Positions 8,229 to 17,953 are shown, counted from the first letter of the stretch. The stretch: 39,927 nucleotides of DNA from Methylophilales bacterium LSUCC0135 (GCA_001704575.1 MCAW01000017.1:1-39927); one strand, 5' to 3'. Made by a program: numbers and translations. The notes: generated by a model from the letters alone, not told the origin.

Positions 8229-9125
8229 ATGCAAAGCAACAAACATCATATCGCCGTATTCGGCCTGTTGTTCGGCGCCGCTGTCTGGGGTGTCATCTGG
8301 TACCCGTACCGGCTGATGCAGGAGGCTGGGGTTTCCGGAGTCGCCTCCAGTTTTTACACTTACTCGATCGCCGCGCTGCTTGGCATGATGCTGTTTGCCC
8401 GCCATTGGCGCCGCTTGCGCGATCTGCCACAGAGTGCGTATTGGCTGGCGCTGGCGGCGGGCTGGACCAACCTGACCTATGTTCTGGCTGTCATTGATGG
8501 CGAGATCATGCGCGTGATGCTGCTCTTTTATCTTTCGCCATTATGGACCCTGATTCTTGCCCATTTCTGGCTCAAGGAGCGTTCCGGCTGGCAGGGGCTG
8601 GTGGTGATCGTAATCTCGCTGATCGGTGCCTGGATCATGCTGTGGCAGCCGGATGGGCTGCCGGCGCCGCGCAATCAGGCTGAGTGGCTGGCGTTGTCAT
8701 CCGGTATCGGTTTCGCGCTGACCAACGTCATTACCCGGCGATCCTCCCACTTGAGCCTGCGTACCAAGTCGATGGCGGTCTGGTTCGGTGTCATCGCGGT
8801 GGCCGCCGTCACGGTGCCGTTTACGGCCGCGCCGTTTCCGGCGCCAGATGTTTTTACCTTGAGCAACTGGCTGATCATGGGGCTGATTGCGCTGTTGCTG
8901 ATGGCGGCAACCTTTCTGGTGCAATACGGCATCACCCAGATTCCGGTGACGCGCGCATCGGTGATTTTTCTGTTTGAACTGGTCGTGGCCGCCGTTGCTT
9001 CCTGGTACTGGGCGAATGAAGCCATGTCGATGCGCGAATGGCTGGGCGGCAGCCTGATCGTGATCGCCGCAATTTACGCTGCCAGGGTGGAAGACATTCA
9101 ACACCGACATCATCCGGTTTCATGA
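8229..9125 (+). CDS. EamA/DMT-superfamily inner-membrane transporter
   Basis: A 298-residue membrane protein with about ten hydrophobic segments arranged as two EamA repeats (roughly residues 8-140 and 150-288). Diagnostic pieces are FGLLFGAAVWGVIWYPYRLM at the start, FYLSPLWTLILAHFWLKER at the end of repeat one, and ASVIFLFELVVAAVASWYWANE at the end of repeat two. DMT transporters export or exchange small metabolites; the substrate cannot be told from sequence. It is divergent from dapC with about 40 bp between the starts. Confidence 0.9.
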   Translation: MQSNKHHIAVFGLLFGAAVWGVIWYPYRLMQEAGVSGVASSFYTYSIAALLGMMLFARHWRRLRDLPQSAYWLALAAGWTNLTYVLAVIDGEIMRVMLLFYLSPLWTLILAHFWLKERSGWQGLVVIVISLIGAWIMLWQPDGLPAPRNQAEWLALSSGIGFALTNVITRRSSHLSLRTKSMAVWFGVIAVAAVTVPFTAAPFPAPDVFTLSNWLIMGLIALLLMAATFLVQYGITQIPVTRASVIFLFELVVAAVASWYWANEAMSMREWLGGSLIVIAAIYAARVEDIQHRHHPVS

Positions 9126-9149
9126 GGCTGGCAAGGGGTTTGGGACATG

Positions 9150-9177
9150 AAAAAACAGGCATGACTTTGATCATGCC
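9150..9177 (-). terminator. Rho-independent terminator after the OmpA-family gene (possibly bidirectional)
   Basis: Stem GGCATGA (9158-9164), loop CTTTGA, stem TCATGCC (9171-9177). On the minus strand a run of six T follows. In the plus direction GGTTTG follows, so it may also serve the convergent transporter gene. Confidence 0.75.
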
Positions 9178-9207
9178 GGTTTGCGTTTCAGGCGCTGAAA
9201 TCAGCCG

Positions 9208-9867
9208 TTATGGGTTGGCAGGCGCCGGTTCCGCCACGAAAATTTCGACGCGGCGGTTCTTGGCGCGGTTCTCGGCGGTGTCGTTGCTTGCCACCGGTTC
9301 GCGCGAACCGCGGCCGTCGATGCTGATACGGCTTGCAGCGACACCACGACTGCTGATGTAGTCGCGGGTGCTGGCCGCACGATTGACTGACAGCGGGTTG
9401 TTGATGGCATCGGTGCCGGTGCTGTCGGTGTGGCCGACAATCAGCACGGTGGTAGCCGGATTTGCGACCAGACTTTGCGCGAACTTGTCCAGAATCGGGC
9501 GGAAGTTGGGATTGATATCAGCTTTGCCGGTGTCGAATGAAATGTCGCTGGGGATTTCCAGCTTGAGCCGGTTATCCTCGGTTTGCGTCACTGCCACGCC
9601 GGTTCCGGCTGTGGCTTCTTCCATCTGCTGTTTCTGTTCTTCCATACGCTTGGACCAGACGTTGCCGGCAATCGCGCCGCCGATAGCACCCACACCGGCG
9701 CCGATGGCAGCACCCTTACCGCCGTCGGCAATGGCGCCGACTACTGCACCGGCGGTGGCGCCGATGGCAGCACCCTTGGCCGTGCCTTTCTGTGTTTCAG
9801 TCATGTTGGCGCAACCGCCGAGTGCCAGTGCGGTGCTGATGGCGATAATCTTGATGGAGGTTTTCAT
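9208..9867 (-). CDS. OmpA-family outer-membrane lipoprotein with glycine-zipper domain
   Basis: A 219-residue protein. The signal peptide ends in the lipobox LGGC (Cys19), so it should be a lipoprotein. Residues 30-70 form a glycine zipper (alternating GAAIGA, GAVVGA, GAIGGA, GAIAGN), followed by a charged helix. The C-terminal OmpA domain (about residues 100-210) contains the peptidoglycan-binding pattern around VGHTDSTGTDAINNPLS, NRAASTRDYISSRGV and NRAKNRRVEIFV. It probably links the outer membrane to the cell wall. Start at 9867 is preceded by AAAGGGA. Confidence 0.93.
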   Translation of the reverse strand: MKTSIKIIAISTALALGGCANMTETQKGTAKGAAIGATAGAVVGAIADGGKGAAIGAGVGAIGGAIAGNVWSKRMEEQKQQMEEATAGTGVAVTQTEDNRLKLEIPSDISFDTGKADINPNFRPILDKFAQSLVANPATTVLIVGHTDSTGTDAINNPLSVNRAASTRDYISSRGVAASRISIDGRGSREPVASNDTAENRAKNRRVEIFVAEPAPANP

Positions 9868-10008
9868 ATGGTCCCTTTCTTGATGAGGTTGATTGAGCTC
9901 GGGCTCTTCCCTTGCTTGAGATCGTGTTTGAAAATTACTTTCATTGAATGTGACAAGCCGGATAACAACAGATTCAATACATGATGAAAATCTGTCCGGA
10001 TTGAAAAT

Positions 10009-11130
10009 TTAGTGATCGTCGAACGATGGCAGATTGCCGAAATCACTTGTGTCTTTTTCCGACTCCGCGCTGATGCGCATCTTGAGTGAGAGGTCATTGC
10101 GCGAATCGGCGTAATTGAGCGCGTTGTCCTGATCGATGCGTCCTGCCTTGTAGAGCTCAAACAGCGACTGGTCGAAGGTGCTCATGCCGATATCGGTGTT
10201 CTGACCCATGATTTCCTTGATTTCTTCGGTCTTCTGTTTCTGGATCAGCTCGGCGATGTACGGCGTGTTGATCATGACCTCCATGGCGGCAACGCGTTTC
10301 GCTGTCTTGCCGGGAATCAGGCGCTGGGCGACGATGGCGACCAGATTCAGCGAGAGGCCGAGCAGCAGACCGGTCTGGGCGTCCTGCGGGAAGAAGGAAA
10401 TGATGCGTTCCAGCGCCTGATTGGCGTTGTTGGCATGCAGCGTCGCCAGACACAGGTGGCCGGTTTCGGCATAGGCCATGGCCTGTTTCATGCCGTCCAT
10501 GTCGCGGATCTCGCCGATCAGGATGACGTTCGGCGCCTGGCGCATGGCGTTTTTCAGGGCATGGTCGAAAGAATGGGTGTCGATGCCGACTTCACGCTGA
10601 TCCACCACTGATTTTTTGTGCGGGTGAATGAATTCGATCGGGTCTTCAATGGTGACGATATGGCCGTGCGCATTGGTGTTGCGGTAATCGATCATTGAAG
10701 CCAGCGTGGTCGATTTGCCCGAGCCGGTAGCGCCGACGACGAGGATGAGGCCGCGCTTGCGCATGATCAGTTCTTTGAGGATTTCCGGGATACCGAGCGT
10801 CTCGAAAGAGGGGATGTCTGTCTTGATGTGGCGGATGACCATGCCGACTTCGCCACGCTGACGGAACACATTGACGCGAAAGCGGCCGACCTTTTCCTTG
10901 CTGATGGCAAAATTCATCTCGAATTGCGCTTCGAATTCCCTGATCTGTTCCTCGCTCATCAGGGCGTAGGCGATCTGCTTGACCATGCCGGGTGCCATGA
11001 CCTGATTGTTGACAGGCCGGGTATCGCCTTCGATACCGATATGAATCGCGGTGCCGGTGCTGAAAAAGAGGTCGGAAGCGCCTTTTTCAACCATGAATTT
11101 GAGCGCAGGGGTGATGTCGATGGCCGCCAT
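10009..11130 (-). CDS. pilU: Type IV pilus twitching motility ATPase PilU
   Basis: A 373-residue PilT/PilU-type secretion ATPase. Walker A is GATGSGKST at residues 133-141; the Asp box (VTIEDPIEFIHPHKKS), Walker B region (PNVILIGEIRD) and His box (HLCLATLHANNANQAL) follow. The initial segment (TPALKFMVEKGASDLFFSTG) and the extended acidic tail (SEKDTSDFGNLPSFDDH) favour PilU over PilT. PilU assists PilT in pilus retraction. No pilT or other pilus gene is adjacent, which is unusual since pilT and pilU are commonly neighbours. Confidence 0.93.
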   Translation of the reverse strand: MAAIDITPALKFMVEKGASDLFFSTGTAIHIGIEGDTRPVNNQVMAPGMVKQIAYALMSEEQIREFEAQFEMNFAISKEKVGRFRVNVFRQRGEVGMVIRHIKTDIPSFETLGIPEILKELIMRKRGLILVVGATGSGKSTTLASMIDYRNTNAHGHIVTIEDPIEFIHPHKKSVVDQREVGIDTHSFDHALKNAMRQAPNVILIGEIRDMDGMKQAMAYAETGHLCLATLHANNANQALERIISFFPQDAQTGLLLGLSLNLVAIVAQRLIPGKTAKRVAAMEVMINTPYIAELIQKQKTEEIKEIMGQNTDIGMSTFDQSLFELYKAGRIDQDNALNYADSRNDLSLKMRISAESEKDTSDFGNLPSFDDH

Positions 11131-11213
11131 AATCTTCTCTTGTTTTGCTCCCGCCGGGGGTTCCGGAAAGCGTCGTTCAGGTTTTGCTTAACTGTAGCAC
11201 AAGGCGCGCGGCA

Positions 11214-13340
11214 TTAGCACGGACTGCCATGTTCGCAGAACCATTGCCACACTTGCCTGTAGCGCTGTTCGAGATCACGCACAAAGGCGGCGGTGTCAAA
11301 CAGGGCGGAGTTCTCTCGCTTGCCGGCCAGTTGTTGCTTGAGCCGGTGAATTTCCGCCTTGTTTGCCGATAGCGCCAGCGCCTTTTGTTCGTAATCCGCA
11401 AGCGTAGAAGTGATCAACTCCGTCATGCCGAGGGCGTGCAGCAGGCTGCCGGCAACGCGTCCGGCGAAAGTGTCGCCAACGCAGGTCAACACCGGCAAAC
11501 CCACCCAGAGGGCGTCGCTGGCTGTGGTATGGGCATTGTAGGGCAGGGTGTCGAGAAAGAGATCGGCGAGCGCATGGCGCGCCAGATGCTGCGCGATCGG
11601 CACCCGTGCGGCGAAAACCAACCGCTTGGCATCGATGCCGCGCTGTTCCGCTTCGCGCTGCAGATTGTGCCGGGCCAGCGGGTTGCATTCCAGCAGCCAG
11701 AGCACGCTGCCGGGTCTGGCTTGCAGCAGACGCATCCAGATATCGAACATGGCCGGCAATATCTTGAACGTCTGGTTGAAGCAGCAGAACACGAACGCGT
11801 CATCCGGCAAGCCTTGCGAGGCACGGCTAACAGACTTGCCGACTGGACGCTTGCGGTCGTTGGGTTGGTAGCAGGGCGTTAACGGCAGCAGCGTTTCGGC
11901 ATAGTCAACGGCGACAGAAGATGGCGTGATGAAATCATCGGTCAGCAGGTAATCGAACAGCGGCTGCTCCGGGTTGCCATCGGCGGGCGGCAACATGCCC
12001 ATGCTGCCCGGATAGCCGAGCCAGTTGATGCAGACCGGCGCCGGGCGCAGGGCGGCTATGGCGCTGCGGCTGGTGTGGGTGAAGCCGGTGAGATCGACCA
12101 GAATATCGATTTCGTCCTGCCGGATGCGCCGGGCGGCATCGGCGATGGACAGATGGCGAATGTCGACGAAGCGGTCGAAGGCTTTTTCCAGGCGCTTGCG
12201 CTCCGGAGTCCTGTCGTCCGGCGCTGCGGAGTAGGCGAGAATCTCGAACTGTTTGCGGTCATGCAGTTCCATCAGCTCAGTGACAAGAAACGCCAGCGGA
12301 TGCAGGCGGAAATCACTCGACAAATAGCCGATACGCAGCTTTTTATGCTGCAGATTGCGGCTGAAGTCTGCAGGCAGGCGATGCGGCAGCAAGGGTGCAA
12401 TACGGTTGGCTACCCAGTGACTGGCGCACTGTTTCTGTTCTGCGGCGGTGCTGCCCGGCATGGCAAGAAATGCAAAAGGCGAAATTTGCGCCTGCGGTAG
12501 GGTTTTCACCCACTGGCGTACCCGGCCGATTTCATCGTCGAGCCCGGCCCAGTCGCAGGCGTGCTGCATCTGATGCACCAGATGTAAGCGCGCGTGGTGC
12601 AGGGTCGGGTTCAATTCAAGCGCGGTTCTGTAAGCCGCGATGGCCTCCTGCAGCTGGCCGGTTTCACGCAGCACGTTGCCGAGATTGTTGTGCACATCGG
12701 CATCATCCGGCAGCAGGCTCAATGCCTGCCGGTAGCTTTTCAGCGCTGCTTCCGGCTTGCCCAGTTCGCGTTGGGCGTTGCCGAGGTTGTAGTACAGCGC
12801 ACCATCGGTCGGGTTGAGCGCAACGGCTTCGGCGTAAGCCACCTCGGCCGCAGCAAAACGGCCCTGGGCATGATGCTCGAAACCGGCGGCCTGCAGCGCG
12901 TGCAGCAGCGCAGCACGCACATCCTGATTGGCAGGCAGCACTTTGAGCAGGTTGCGATAACAGGCAGCCGCCTCGTCGAAACGGCGCAGTTCCAGACAGG
13001 CATTGCCGAGGTTGTTTTGCAGGTCGAGATCCCTGGGCGCGATTTTCAGGGCCTGCCGGTAACAGGCGGCAGCTTTTTCGGTCTGGCCGCCGGCACGCAG
13101 CGCGGCACCGTAATTGTTGAGAAAATCCGCATTGGCGGGCGCGAGCTCGACGGCTTTGCCGATCAGTTCGATGGCTTCAGCATGATGTCCGCGCTGATGG
13201 TACGCCAGCCCGAGCAGATGCAGCGCGTTGGCGTCGTGCGGCTCGTCAGCCAGCAGGCGGCGGTAGCAGGCCTCCGCCTCGGCCAGTCTGCCGTTGCGGT
13301 GGTGATCAAGTGCGGTTTGAAACAGTGATGTGCTTGTCAT
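11214..13340 (-). CDS. TPR-repeat O-GlcNAc transferase (SPINDLY/GT41) family protein
   Basis: A 708-residue protein. Residues 1-260 are tandem tetratricopeptide repeats with the usual pattern (ANALHLLGLAYHQRGHHAEA, NADFLNNYGAALRAGGQ, DADVHNNLGNVLRETGQ). Residues about 310-700 form a GT41-type glycosyltransferase: LRIGYLSSDFRLHPLAFLV, ILVDLTGFTHTSRSAIAAL, CINWLGYPGSMGM, FCCFNQTFKILPAMFDIW, FLDTLPYNAHTTASDALW and GLPVLTCVGDTFAGRVAGS. Bacterial members modify proteins such as flagellins or unknown targets. It starts 9 bp after mnmC and is probably co-transcribed with it. Confidence 0.92.
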   Translation of the reverse strand: MTSTSLFQTALDHHRNGRLAEAEACYRRLLADEPHDANALHLLGLAYHQRGHHAEAIELIGKAVELAPANADFLNNYGAALRAGGQTEKAAACYRQALKIAPRDLDLQNNLGNACLELRRFDEAAACYRNLLKVLPANQDVRAALLHALQAAGFEHHAQGRFAAAEVAYAEAVALNPTDGALYYNLGNAQRELGKPEAALKSYRQALSLLPDDADVHNNLGNVLRETGQLQEAIAAYRTALELNPTLHHARLHLVHQMQHACDWAGLDDEIGRVRQWVKTLPQAQISPFAFLAMPGSTAAEQKQCASHWVANRIAPLLPHRLPADFSRNLQHKKLRIGYLSSDFRLHPLAFLVTELMELHDRKQFEILAYSAAPDDRTPERKRLEKAFDRFVDIRHLSIADAARRIRQDEIDILVDLTGFTHTSRSAIAALRPAPVCINWLGYPGSMGMLPPADGNPEQPLFDYLLTDDFITPSSVAVDYAETLLPLTPCYQPNDRKRPVGKSVSRASQGLPDDAFVFCCFNQTFKILPAMFDIWMRLLQARPGSVLWLLECNPLARHNLQREAEQRGIDAKRLVFAARVPIAQHLARHALADLFLDTLPYNAHTTASDALWVGLPVLTCVGDTFAGRVAGSLLHALGMTELITSTLADYEQKALALSANKAEIHRLKQQLAGKRENSALFDTAAFVRDLEQRYRQVWQWFCEHGSPC

Positions 13341-13349
13341 TGCAGGGGG

Positions 13350-15287
13350 TCAGGCGAGGCCGCGAATCAGGTGCTTGAGCCCTGACTTTCGCAGCAAAAA
13401 GCGGTTGGGGTCAAGTGCGGCGACGATATCGTTCTCCAGCGGCAAGGGTTCGCCGCAGATGGCAGACGCCAGCAATTCGGCACAGAGCGGCGCCTGCGTG
13501 ATGCCTTTGGAACCGTGACCACTGTTGATGTAAAGACCATCCAGCCAGGGCAGCGCGGGTGACTTGCGGTAGGGTTTGGGCGGTGCTTGCAGCAGTTCAC
13601 CGGCCGCCAGCAGTTTGCCGGTCAGCGGCAGATAATCCGGCGTTGCCGACCGCAATGCGGCCCGTCCCTGCAGTTCGTTTACAGCATCCGCCCGGTCGAG
13701 GTGCGCCGCCAGTAGCGGCGAGATCTTTTGCAGCATGGCCAGATTGGCTGCGTGGTCGTCCGCGCGAATGTCGGTTGCGCTGTCATCCGGTGTGAAGGTC
13801 GCGCCCATGCAGTGCCAGCCGTCGATCGCCGGACTGACGTAACCGTCGGTACAGATGACGCTATGCAACTGCCGGCTCGTTTCCGAGGCAGGCATCACGC
13901 TGATCTGCCCGCGCACCGGTTGCAGCGGCAGATGCGCGGTCTGACTGAAACGCACGCTTTGGTTGGCGCCGGCAATGATCAGCACAGGCGCTTCGCCGAT
14001 CAGGCCGTCTTTATCCAGCACTTGCCAGAGGTCATTGCATTTCCCGATGCGGATGGCTTCCCTTGCCATGCTGCGTGTAATGCCGTCGTGCCCGCTCAAG
14101 GCCCGGCACAGGCTCGCGGGCTTTACCCAGCCTGCATGCGGAAAATACAGCGCATCATGATTGAGCGTGATTCCGGCGATATGGCTCGCTTCTGCAGCCT
14201 CTACCCATCGCACGAGCTCAGCAGGCAGCCCCAGCCTGGCGATGGCATGGTTGCGCTCGGCTTCGCGCTGATCGAAACCCAGTTGCAACAGACCGCATGC
14301 GTCGAAACTGTCTGCAGGCAAATCCAGCGACTTGATCAGACGCATGCTGGCGAGAAAGCCGCTCAGTGCCAGCCTGCTCATGACGGTTGGCTGCATGGCC
14401 AGTCGCGGGTAGAGCATGCCGGCCGGATTGCCGGAGGCTTCGGCCGCAACGCTGTCATGGCGCTCGACCAGCGTGACCTGCCAGCCGCGCTGTGCCAACG
14501 CATGGCTGCTGGCACAACCGGCGATACCGCCGCCGATGACGATGGCGTGCTTTGACTGCCGCTGTGTTCGTTTCTGTATTTCTGCCTGTGCTTGATATTG
14601 GCCGCACAGCATGTCGCGCTTGCGCCCGAAACCGGCGGTTTTTTCCACCCGGAAACCAGCCTGTTCGAGGCCGCGGCGGATGGCGCCGGCGCTGGTAAAG
14701 GTGGCAAATGTGGTTTCTTCATGCGAGAGACGGGCCATTTGCATGAAAAGCTGCGGCTGCCACATTTCCGGGTTGCGCGATGGCGCGAAGCCGTCAAGAA
14801 ACCAGGCGTCCACCTGCGCCGAGAGTTGCGCCAGCATGGCGCTGGCGTCGCCGATCAACAGGGTGAGAACCACGCGGCCCTGCGCAAATGTGAGCCGGTG
14901 GATGCCGGCACTGAAATGGCCGTATTGCGCGCAGAGCTGTGATGCAAGCGGCGACAGCCCCGGCCACATGTGCAGCGCGGTTTCAAGGTCGGCCGGGCTG
15001 AGCGGAAATTTCTCGCAGCTGACGAAGTGCAACCTTGCGCCCGTTGGCGCATTGTGCTGCCATGCCTTCCAAGCGCAGAGAAAATTAAGCCCGGTGCCAA
15101 AACCGGTTTCGGCAATCGTGAACACGTCTTGTTGCATACCTTGCCAGCGTTGCGGCAGGCCGTTGTGCTGCAGAAAGACGTGCTGTGTTTCGGCCAGCCC
15201 GCTGTCGCGGGAGAAATAGATGTCGTCGAATTGCTGCGAAAGCGGTTGGCCGTCCTGCCAGATCAGTTGTGCGAGATTAATCTGCAT
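13350..15287 (-). CDS. mnmC: Bifunctional tRNA mnm5s2U biosynthesis enzyme MnmC
   Basis: A 645-residue fusion. The N-terminal methyltransferase domain (about 1-235) has the SAM-binding ETGFGTGLNFLCAWKAW and the hallmark DAWFLDGFAPSRNPEMW. The C-terminal FAD-dependent oxidoreductase domain (about 250-640) starts with IVIGGGIAGCASSHALAQRG and has HGSKGITQAPLCAELLAS near the end. It removes the carboxymethyl group and methylates the amine at the wobble uridine of tRNAs in the MnmEG pathway. Both halves look intact. The next gene follows after 9 bp. Confidence 0.95.
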   Translation of the reverse strand: MQINLAQLIWQDGQPLSQQFDDIYFSRDSGLAETQHVFLQHNGLPQRWQGMQQDVFTIAETGFGTGLNFLCAWKAWQHNAPTGARLHFVSCEKFPLSPADLETALHMWPGLSPLASQLCAQYGHFSAGIHRLTFAQGRVVLTLLIGDASAMLAQLSAQVDAWFLDGFAPSRNPEMWQPQLFMQMARLSHEETTFATFTSAGAIRRGLEQAGFRVEKTAGFGRKRDMLCGQYQAQAEIQKRTQRQSKHAIVIGGGIAGCASSHALAQRGWQVTLVERHDSVAAEASGNPAGMLYPRLAMQPTVMSRLALSGFLASMRLIKSLDLPADSFDACGLLQLGFDQREAERNHAIARLGLPAELVRWVEAAEASHIAGITLNHDALYFPHAGWVKPASLCRALSGHDGITRSMAREAIRIGKCNDLWQVLDKDGLIGEAPVLIIAGANQSVRFSQTAHLPLQPVRGQISVMPASETSRQLHSVICTDGYVSPAIDGWHCMGATFTPDDSATDIRADDHAANLAMLQKISPLLAAHLDRADAVNELQGRAALRSATPDYLPLTGKLLAAGELLQAPPKPYRKSPALPWLDGLYINSGHGSKGITQAPLCAELLASAICGEPLPLENDIVAALDPNRFLLRKSGLKHLIRGLA

Positions 15288-15361
15288 GCTGCTTTGAATT
15301 GCGCCCGGAAAAAGCTATTTCTGGCATAAAATGCAAATAAGAAAAAGGACTTATTATAACC

Positions 15362-16147
15362 ATGCGCAGGCAGCTCCACATCATCATTTCACTGGCTTTT
15401 GTTTTGCTGTCCGGCTTCACGGCCAGCGCTTTTGCCGAGACCGTGCGCATCGCCGCCGCGTCCGACCTGAAGTTTGCGCTGGAGCAGCTGGCAGACGATT
15501 ATGCCCGCGTCAGCGGCCACAAACCCTTACTTACCTTCGGTTCTTCCGGCTTGCTGGCGACACAGATACTGCACGGCGCGCCTTTCCAGATATTTCTTTC
15601 GGCAGATGAAAACTATGTCGCCGAGTTGCATGCGGCAGGCAAAACGCTGGATGCCGGTTTGCCCTACGCCCTGGGGCGGCTGGTGCTGATTGCGCCGAAA
15701 GGCGGCAGACTGGTGCCGGATGCTGAAATGAAGGGCGTGGCTGCGATGCTGAAATCACCGAATCCGGGCCGTTTCGCCATTGCCAATCCGGAACATGCGC
15801 CTTATGGCAAGCGCGCGGAGGAAGTGTTGCGCGCGCGCGGCCTGTGGCAGGACCTGCAACCGTATCTTGTGCTGGGCGAAAACGTGTCGCAGGCCGCGCA
15901 GTTTGCTACCAGCGGCTCCGCCGTTGGCGGCATTGTCGCGCTTTCTCTGGTGAAAACGCCGCAGGTCGAATCGCGGGTGAATTATGTGATGCTGCCGGAC
16001 GCGCTGCACCAACCCCTGCGCCAGCGCATGGTATTGATGAAGAATGCCGGGCCGGTGGCGAAGGATTTCTACCGTTACTTGCAGCAACCCGCTGCACGCG
16101 CGGTGTTTCAGCGCTATGGTTTTGAATTGCCGCAGGAGCTGCATTGA
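15362..16147 (+). CDS. modA: Molybdate ABC transporter periplasmic binding protein ModA
   Basis: A 261-residue protein with a signal peptide (residues 1-26, cut after ASAFA). The mature N-terminus VRIAAASDLKFALEQLA and the segments FGSSGLLATQI, GAPFQIFLSADENYVAEL, FAIANPEHAPYGKRAEEVL and LGENVSQAAQFATSGSAVGG are the oxyanion-binding features of ModA. It captures molybdate or tungstate for the ModBC transporter. AAGGA lies about 12 bp before the ATG. First gene of a four-gene operon in which each gene overlaps the next. Confidence 0.93.
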   Translation: MRRQLHIIISLAFVLLSGFTASAFAETVRIAAASDLKFALEQLADDYARVSGHKPLLTFGSSGLLATQILHGAPFQIFLSADENYVAELHAAGKTLDAGLPYALGRLVLIAPKGGRLVPDAEMKGVAAMLKSPNPGRFAIANPEHAPYGKRAEEVLRARGLWQDLQPYLVLGENVSQAAQFATSGSAVGGIVALSLVKTPQVESRVNYVMLPDALHQPLRQRMVLMKNAGPVAKDFYRYLQQPAARAVFQRYGFELPQELH

Positions 16148-16839
16148 TGGATTGGGTCGCTTTCTGGCTTTCCGTCAAGCTCGGGATTTTTACCGTGCTG
16201 CTGTTGCTGCCGCTTGCGATGTTTACCGCACGCTGGCTCAGCACTGCGCAGTTCCCCGGCAAATCCTTGCTGGAGGCATCCCTGGCTGTGCCTCTGGTGC
16301 TGCCGCCGACGGTGGTCGGCTATTATCTGCTGGTGGGTTTGAGCAACGACTCCTTCATCGGCCGCTGGCTGGTTGATCTGACCGGACATGGCGTGGTGTT
16401 CCATTTTTCCGGATTGCTGATCGCTTCGATGATCGTCAATATTCCTTTCGCCGTGCAGCCCATGCAGCGCGCATTCGAGGCAATCCCGCAGGAAATCCGC
16501 GATGCGGCGGCCTGTTGCGGCATGTCGCGCTGGCGTCAGCTGTTGACGGTGGAAATCCCGCTGGCCTGGCCCGGCATGCTGACCGCGCTGGTGCTGACTT
16601 TCGCCCATACGCTGGGCGAATTCGGCGTGGTCTTGATGGTGGGCGGTAATCTGCCGGGCGAGACGCGCACCATAGCCATCAGCATTTATGACCGTGTACA
16701 GGCTTTCGATCTTGAAGCGGCAGGGCAGATGTCTTTGATTCTTCTGATCTTCTCGGTTGTCGTGCTGGCAATCGCCAACAGCCTTTCGAGGCGCCTGTTG
16801 AAGCCCGGCATGAGAAAGGCGGGGCGGTCGCATGTCTAG
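16147..16839 (+). CDS. modB: Molybdate ABC transporter permease ModB
   Basis: The ATG at 16147 overlaps the modA stop by one base (TGATG); an in-frame TTG one codon earlier is less likely. The product is a 230-residue permease with about five membrane segments. The cytoplasmic coupling loop that contacts ModC is EIRDAAACCGMSRWRQLLTVEIPLAWPG, cited here in two parts around residues 118-145, followed by TFAHTLGEFGVVLMVGG, which is typical of molybdate permeases. Its 3' end overlaps modC by 8 bp. Confidence 0.93.
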   Translation: MDWVAFWLSVKLGIFTVLLLLPLAMFTARWLSTAQFPGKSLLEASLAVPLVLPPTVVGYYLLVGLSNDSFIGRWLVDLTGHGVVFHFSGLLIASMIVNIPFAVQPMQRAFEAIPQEIRDAAACCGMSRWRQLLTVEIPLAWPGMLTALVLTFAHTLGEFGVVLMVGGNLPGETRTIAISIYDRVQAFDLEAAGQMSLILLIFSVVVLAIANSLSRRLLKPGMRKAGRSHV

Positions 16840-17953
16840 CCGCAATCTTGATCTTGCCGTGCAGGTCAGGCAAAAAGCACCGTTTGCGCTTGACGCCGAA
16901 CTGAAATGTCGGGCCGGCGAACTGACGGCGCTGGTGGGGCCATCCGGCAGCGGAAAATCGACCCTGTTGCGCATGATTGCAGGCCTAGTACGCGTGCAGC
17001 AGGGTCATATCCGCAGCGGCGATCTGCTCTGGGCGGATGGACAGCGGCATGTGACCGCACAGCAGCGCAGGGTGGGTTATGTGCCCCAGCATTACGGCTT
17101 GTTTCCTCACATGCATGCACTCGGCAATGTCGAAACGGCATTGCACCACTTGCCGGCCAGCGAGCGCAGCCGTATTGCGCATGAATGGCTGGAACGCGTT
17201 CATCTGGGCGGCCTGGCCAAGCGCCGTCCGGCTGAACTTTCCGGTGGTCAGCAGCAACGCGTTGCGCTGGCCCGGGCGCTGGCGGCGAGCCCACGCGTAC
17301 TGCTGCTGGACGAACCGTTTTCTGCCGTGGATGCAGCCACGCGCGAAAAACTGTATACCGAAATTGTCGAGCTGCGCAGCGAACTGGCGATGCCGGTGGT
17401 GCTGGTAACACATGACTTGCAGGAGGCGTTGATGCTGGCAGATCGCATCACCTTGCAGAGTCAGGGACGGACGTTGCAAAGCGGTGAGCCGAAGCAGGTC
17501 ATGGCGCATCCGGTAAGCGAGGATGCTGCCATGTTGCTGGGCCTGCGCAATATCTTTGAATCGGTGGTGGTTGAGCAGGATGGTGCCAACGCCATCACTG
17601 CGCTCGACCTGACCGGCCATCGAATCGAGATTCCCCGCCAGCCGCATCTGCGCCAAGGAGAGCGGGTCAGCTGGGTGATCGCCGATGCCGGTATCCGTTT
17701 CCGCGCCATCTCGCGCAAGGAAATCGCGCCGCAGAAGAACCGGCTGCCTGTGACAGTGGTAAAGATGCTGACCCTGGGCGATCAGGTCAGGCTGTTTCTG
17801 CAGTTGGCGGATACCGGCGCGATATTCAGGATTGATGTGACTGCGCGTCTGGCGGAAGAACTGGCGCTCGCCACTGGCATCAGGACTGAAGTGGTTCTGC
17901 GTGCCGAGGATATCCATGTATTTGAACAGCAAATGACTGAAAAACCCGGCTGA
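16832..17953 (+). CDS. modC: Molybdate ABC transporter ATP-binding protein ModC
   Basis: A 373-residue ATPase. Walker A is GPSGSGKST (36-44), the signature LSGGQQQR is at 136-143, Walker B VLLLDEP at about 156-162, and the switch His follows in LVTHDLQEA. The C-terminal third (about 285-365) is a TOBE/molybdate-binding regulatory domain, visible as PVTVVKMLTLGDQVRLFLQL and EVVLRAEDIHVF. It energises molybdate import. Its stop shares one base with the start of the next gene. Confidence 0.93.
   Translation: MSSRNLDLAVQVRQKAPFALDAELKCRAGELTALVGPSGSGKSTLLRMIAGLVRVQQGHIRSGDLLWADGQRHVTAQQRRVGYVPQHYGLFPHMHALGNVETALHHLPASERSRIAHEWLERVHLGGLAKRRPAELSGGQQQRVALARALAASPRVLLLDEPFSAVDAATREKLYTEIVELRSELAMPVVLVTHDLQEALMLADRITLQSQGRTLQSGEPKQVMAHPVSEDAAMLLGLRNIFESVVVEQDGANAITALDLTGHRIEIPRQPHLRQGERVSWVIADAGIRFRAISRKEIAPQKNRLPVTVVKMLTLGDQVRLFLQLADTGAIFRIDVTARLAEELALATGIRTEVVLRAEDIHVFEQQMTEKPG

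Noticed and set aside
12594-13328. Plus-strand frame of 244 codons opposite the TPR region
   Set aside because: Antisense of tandem repeats; the minus-strand TPR pattern is unmistakable.
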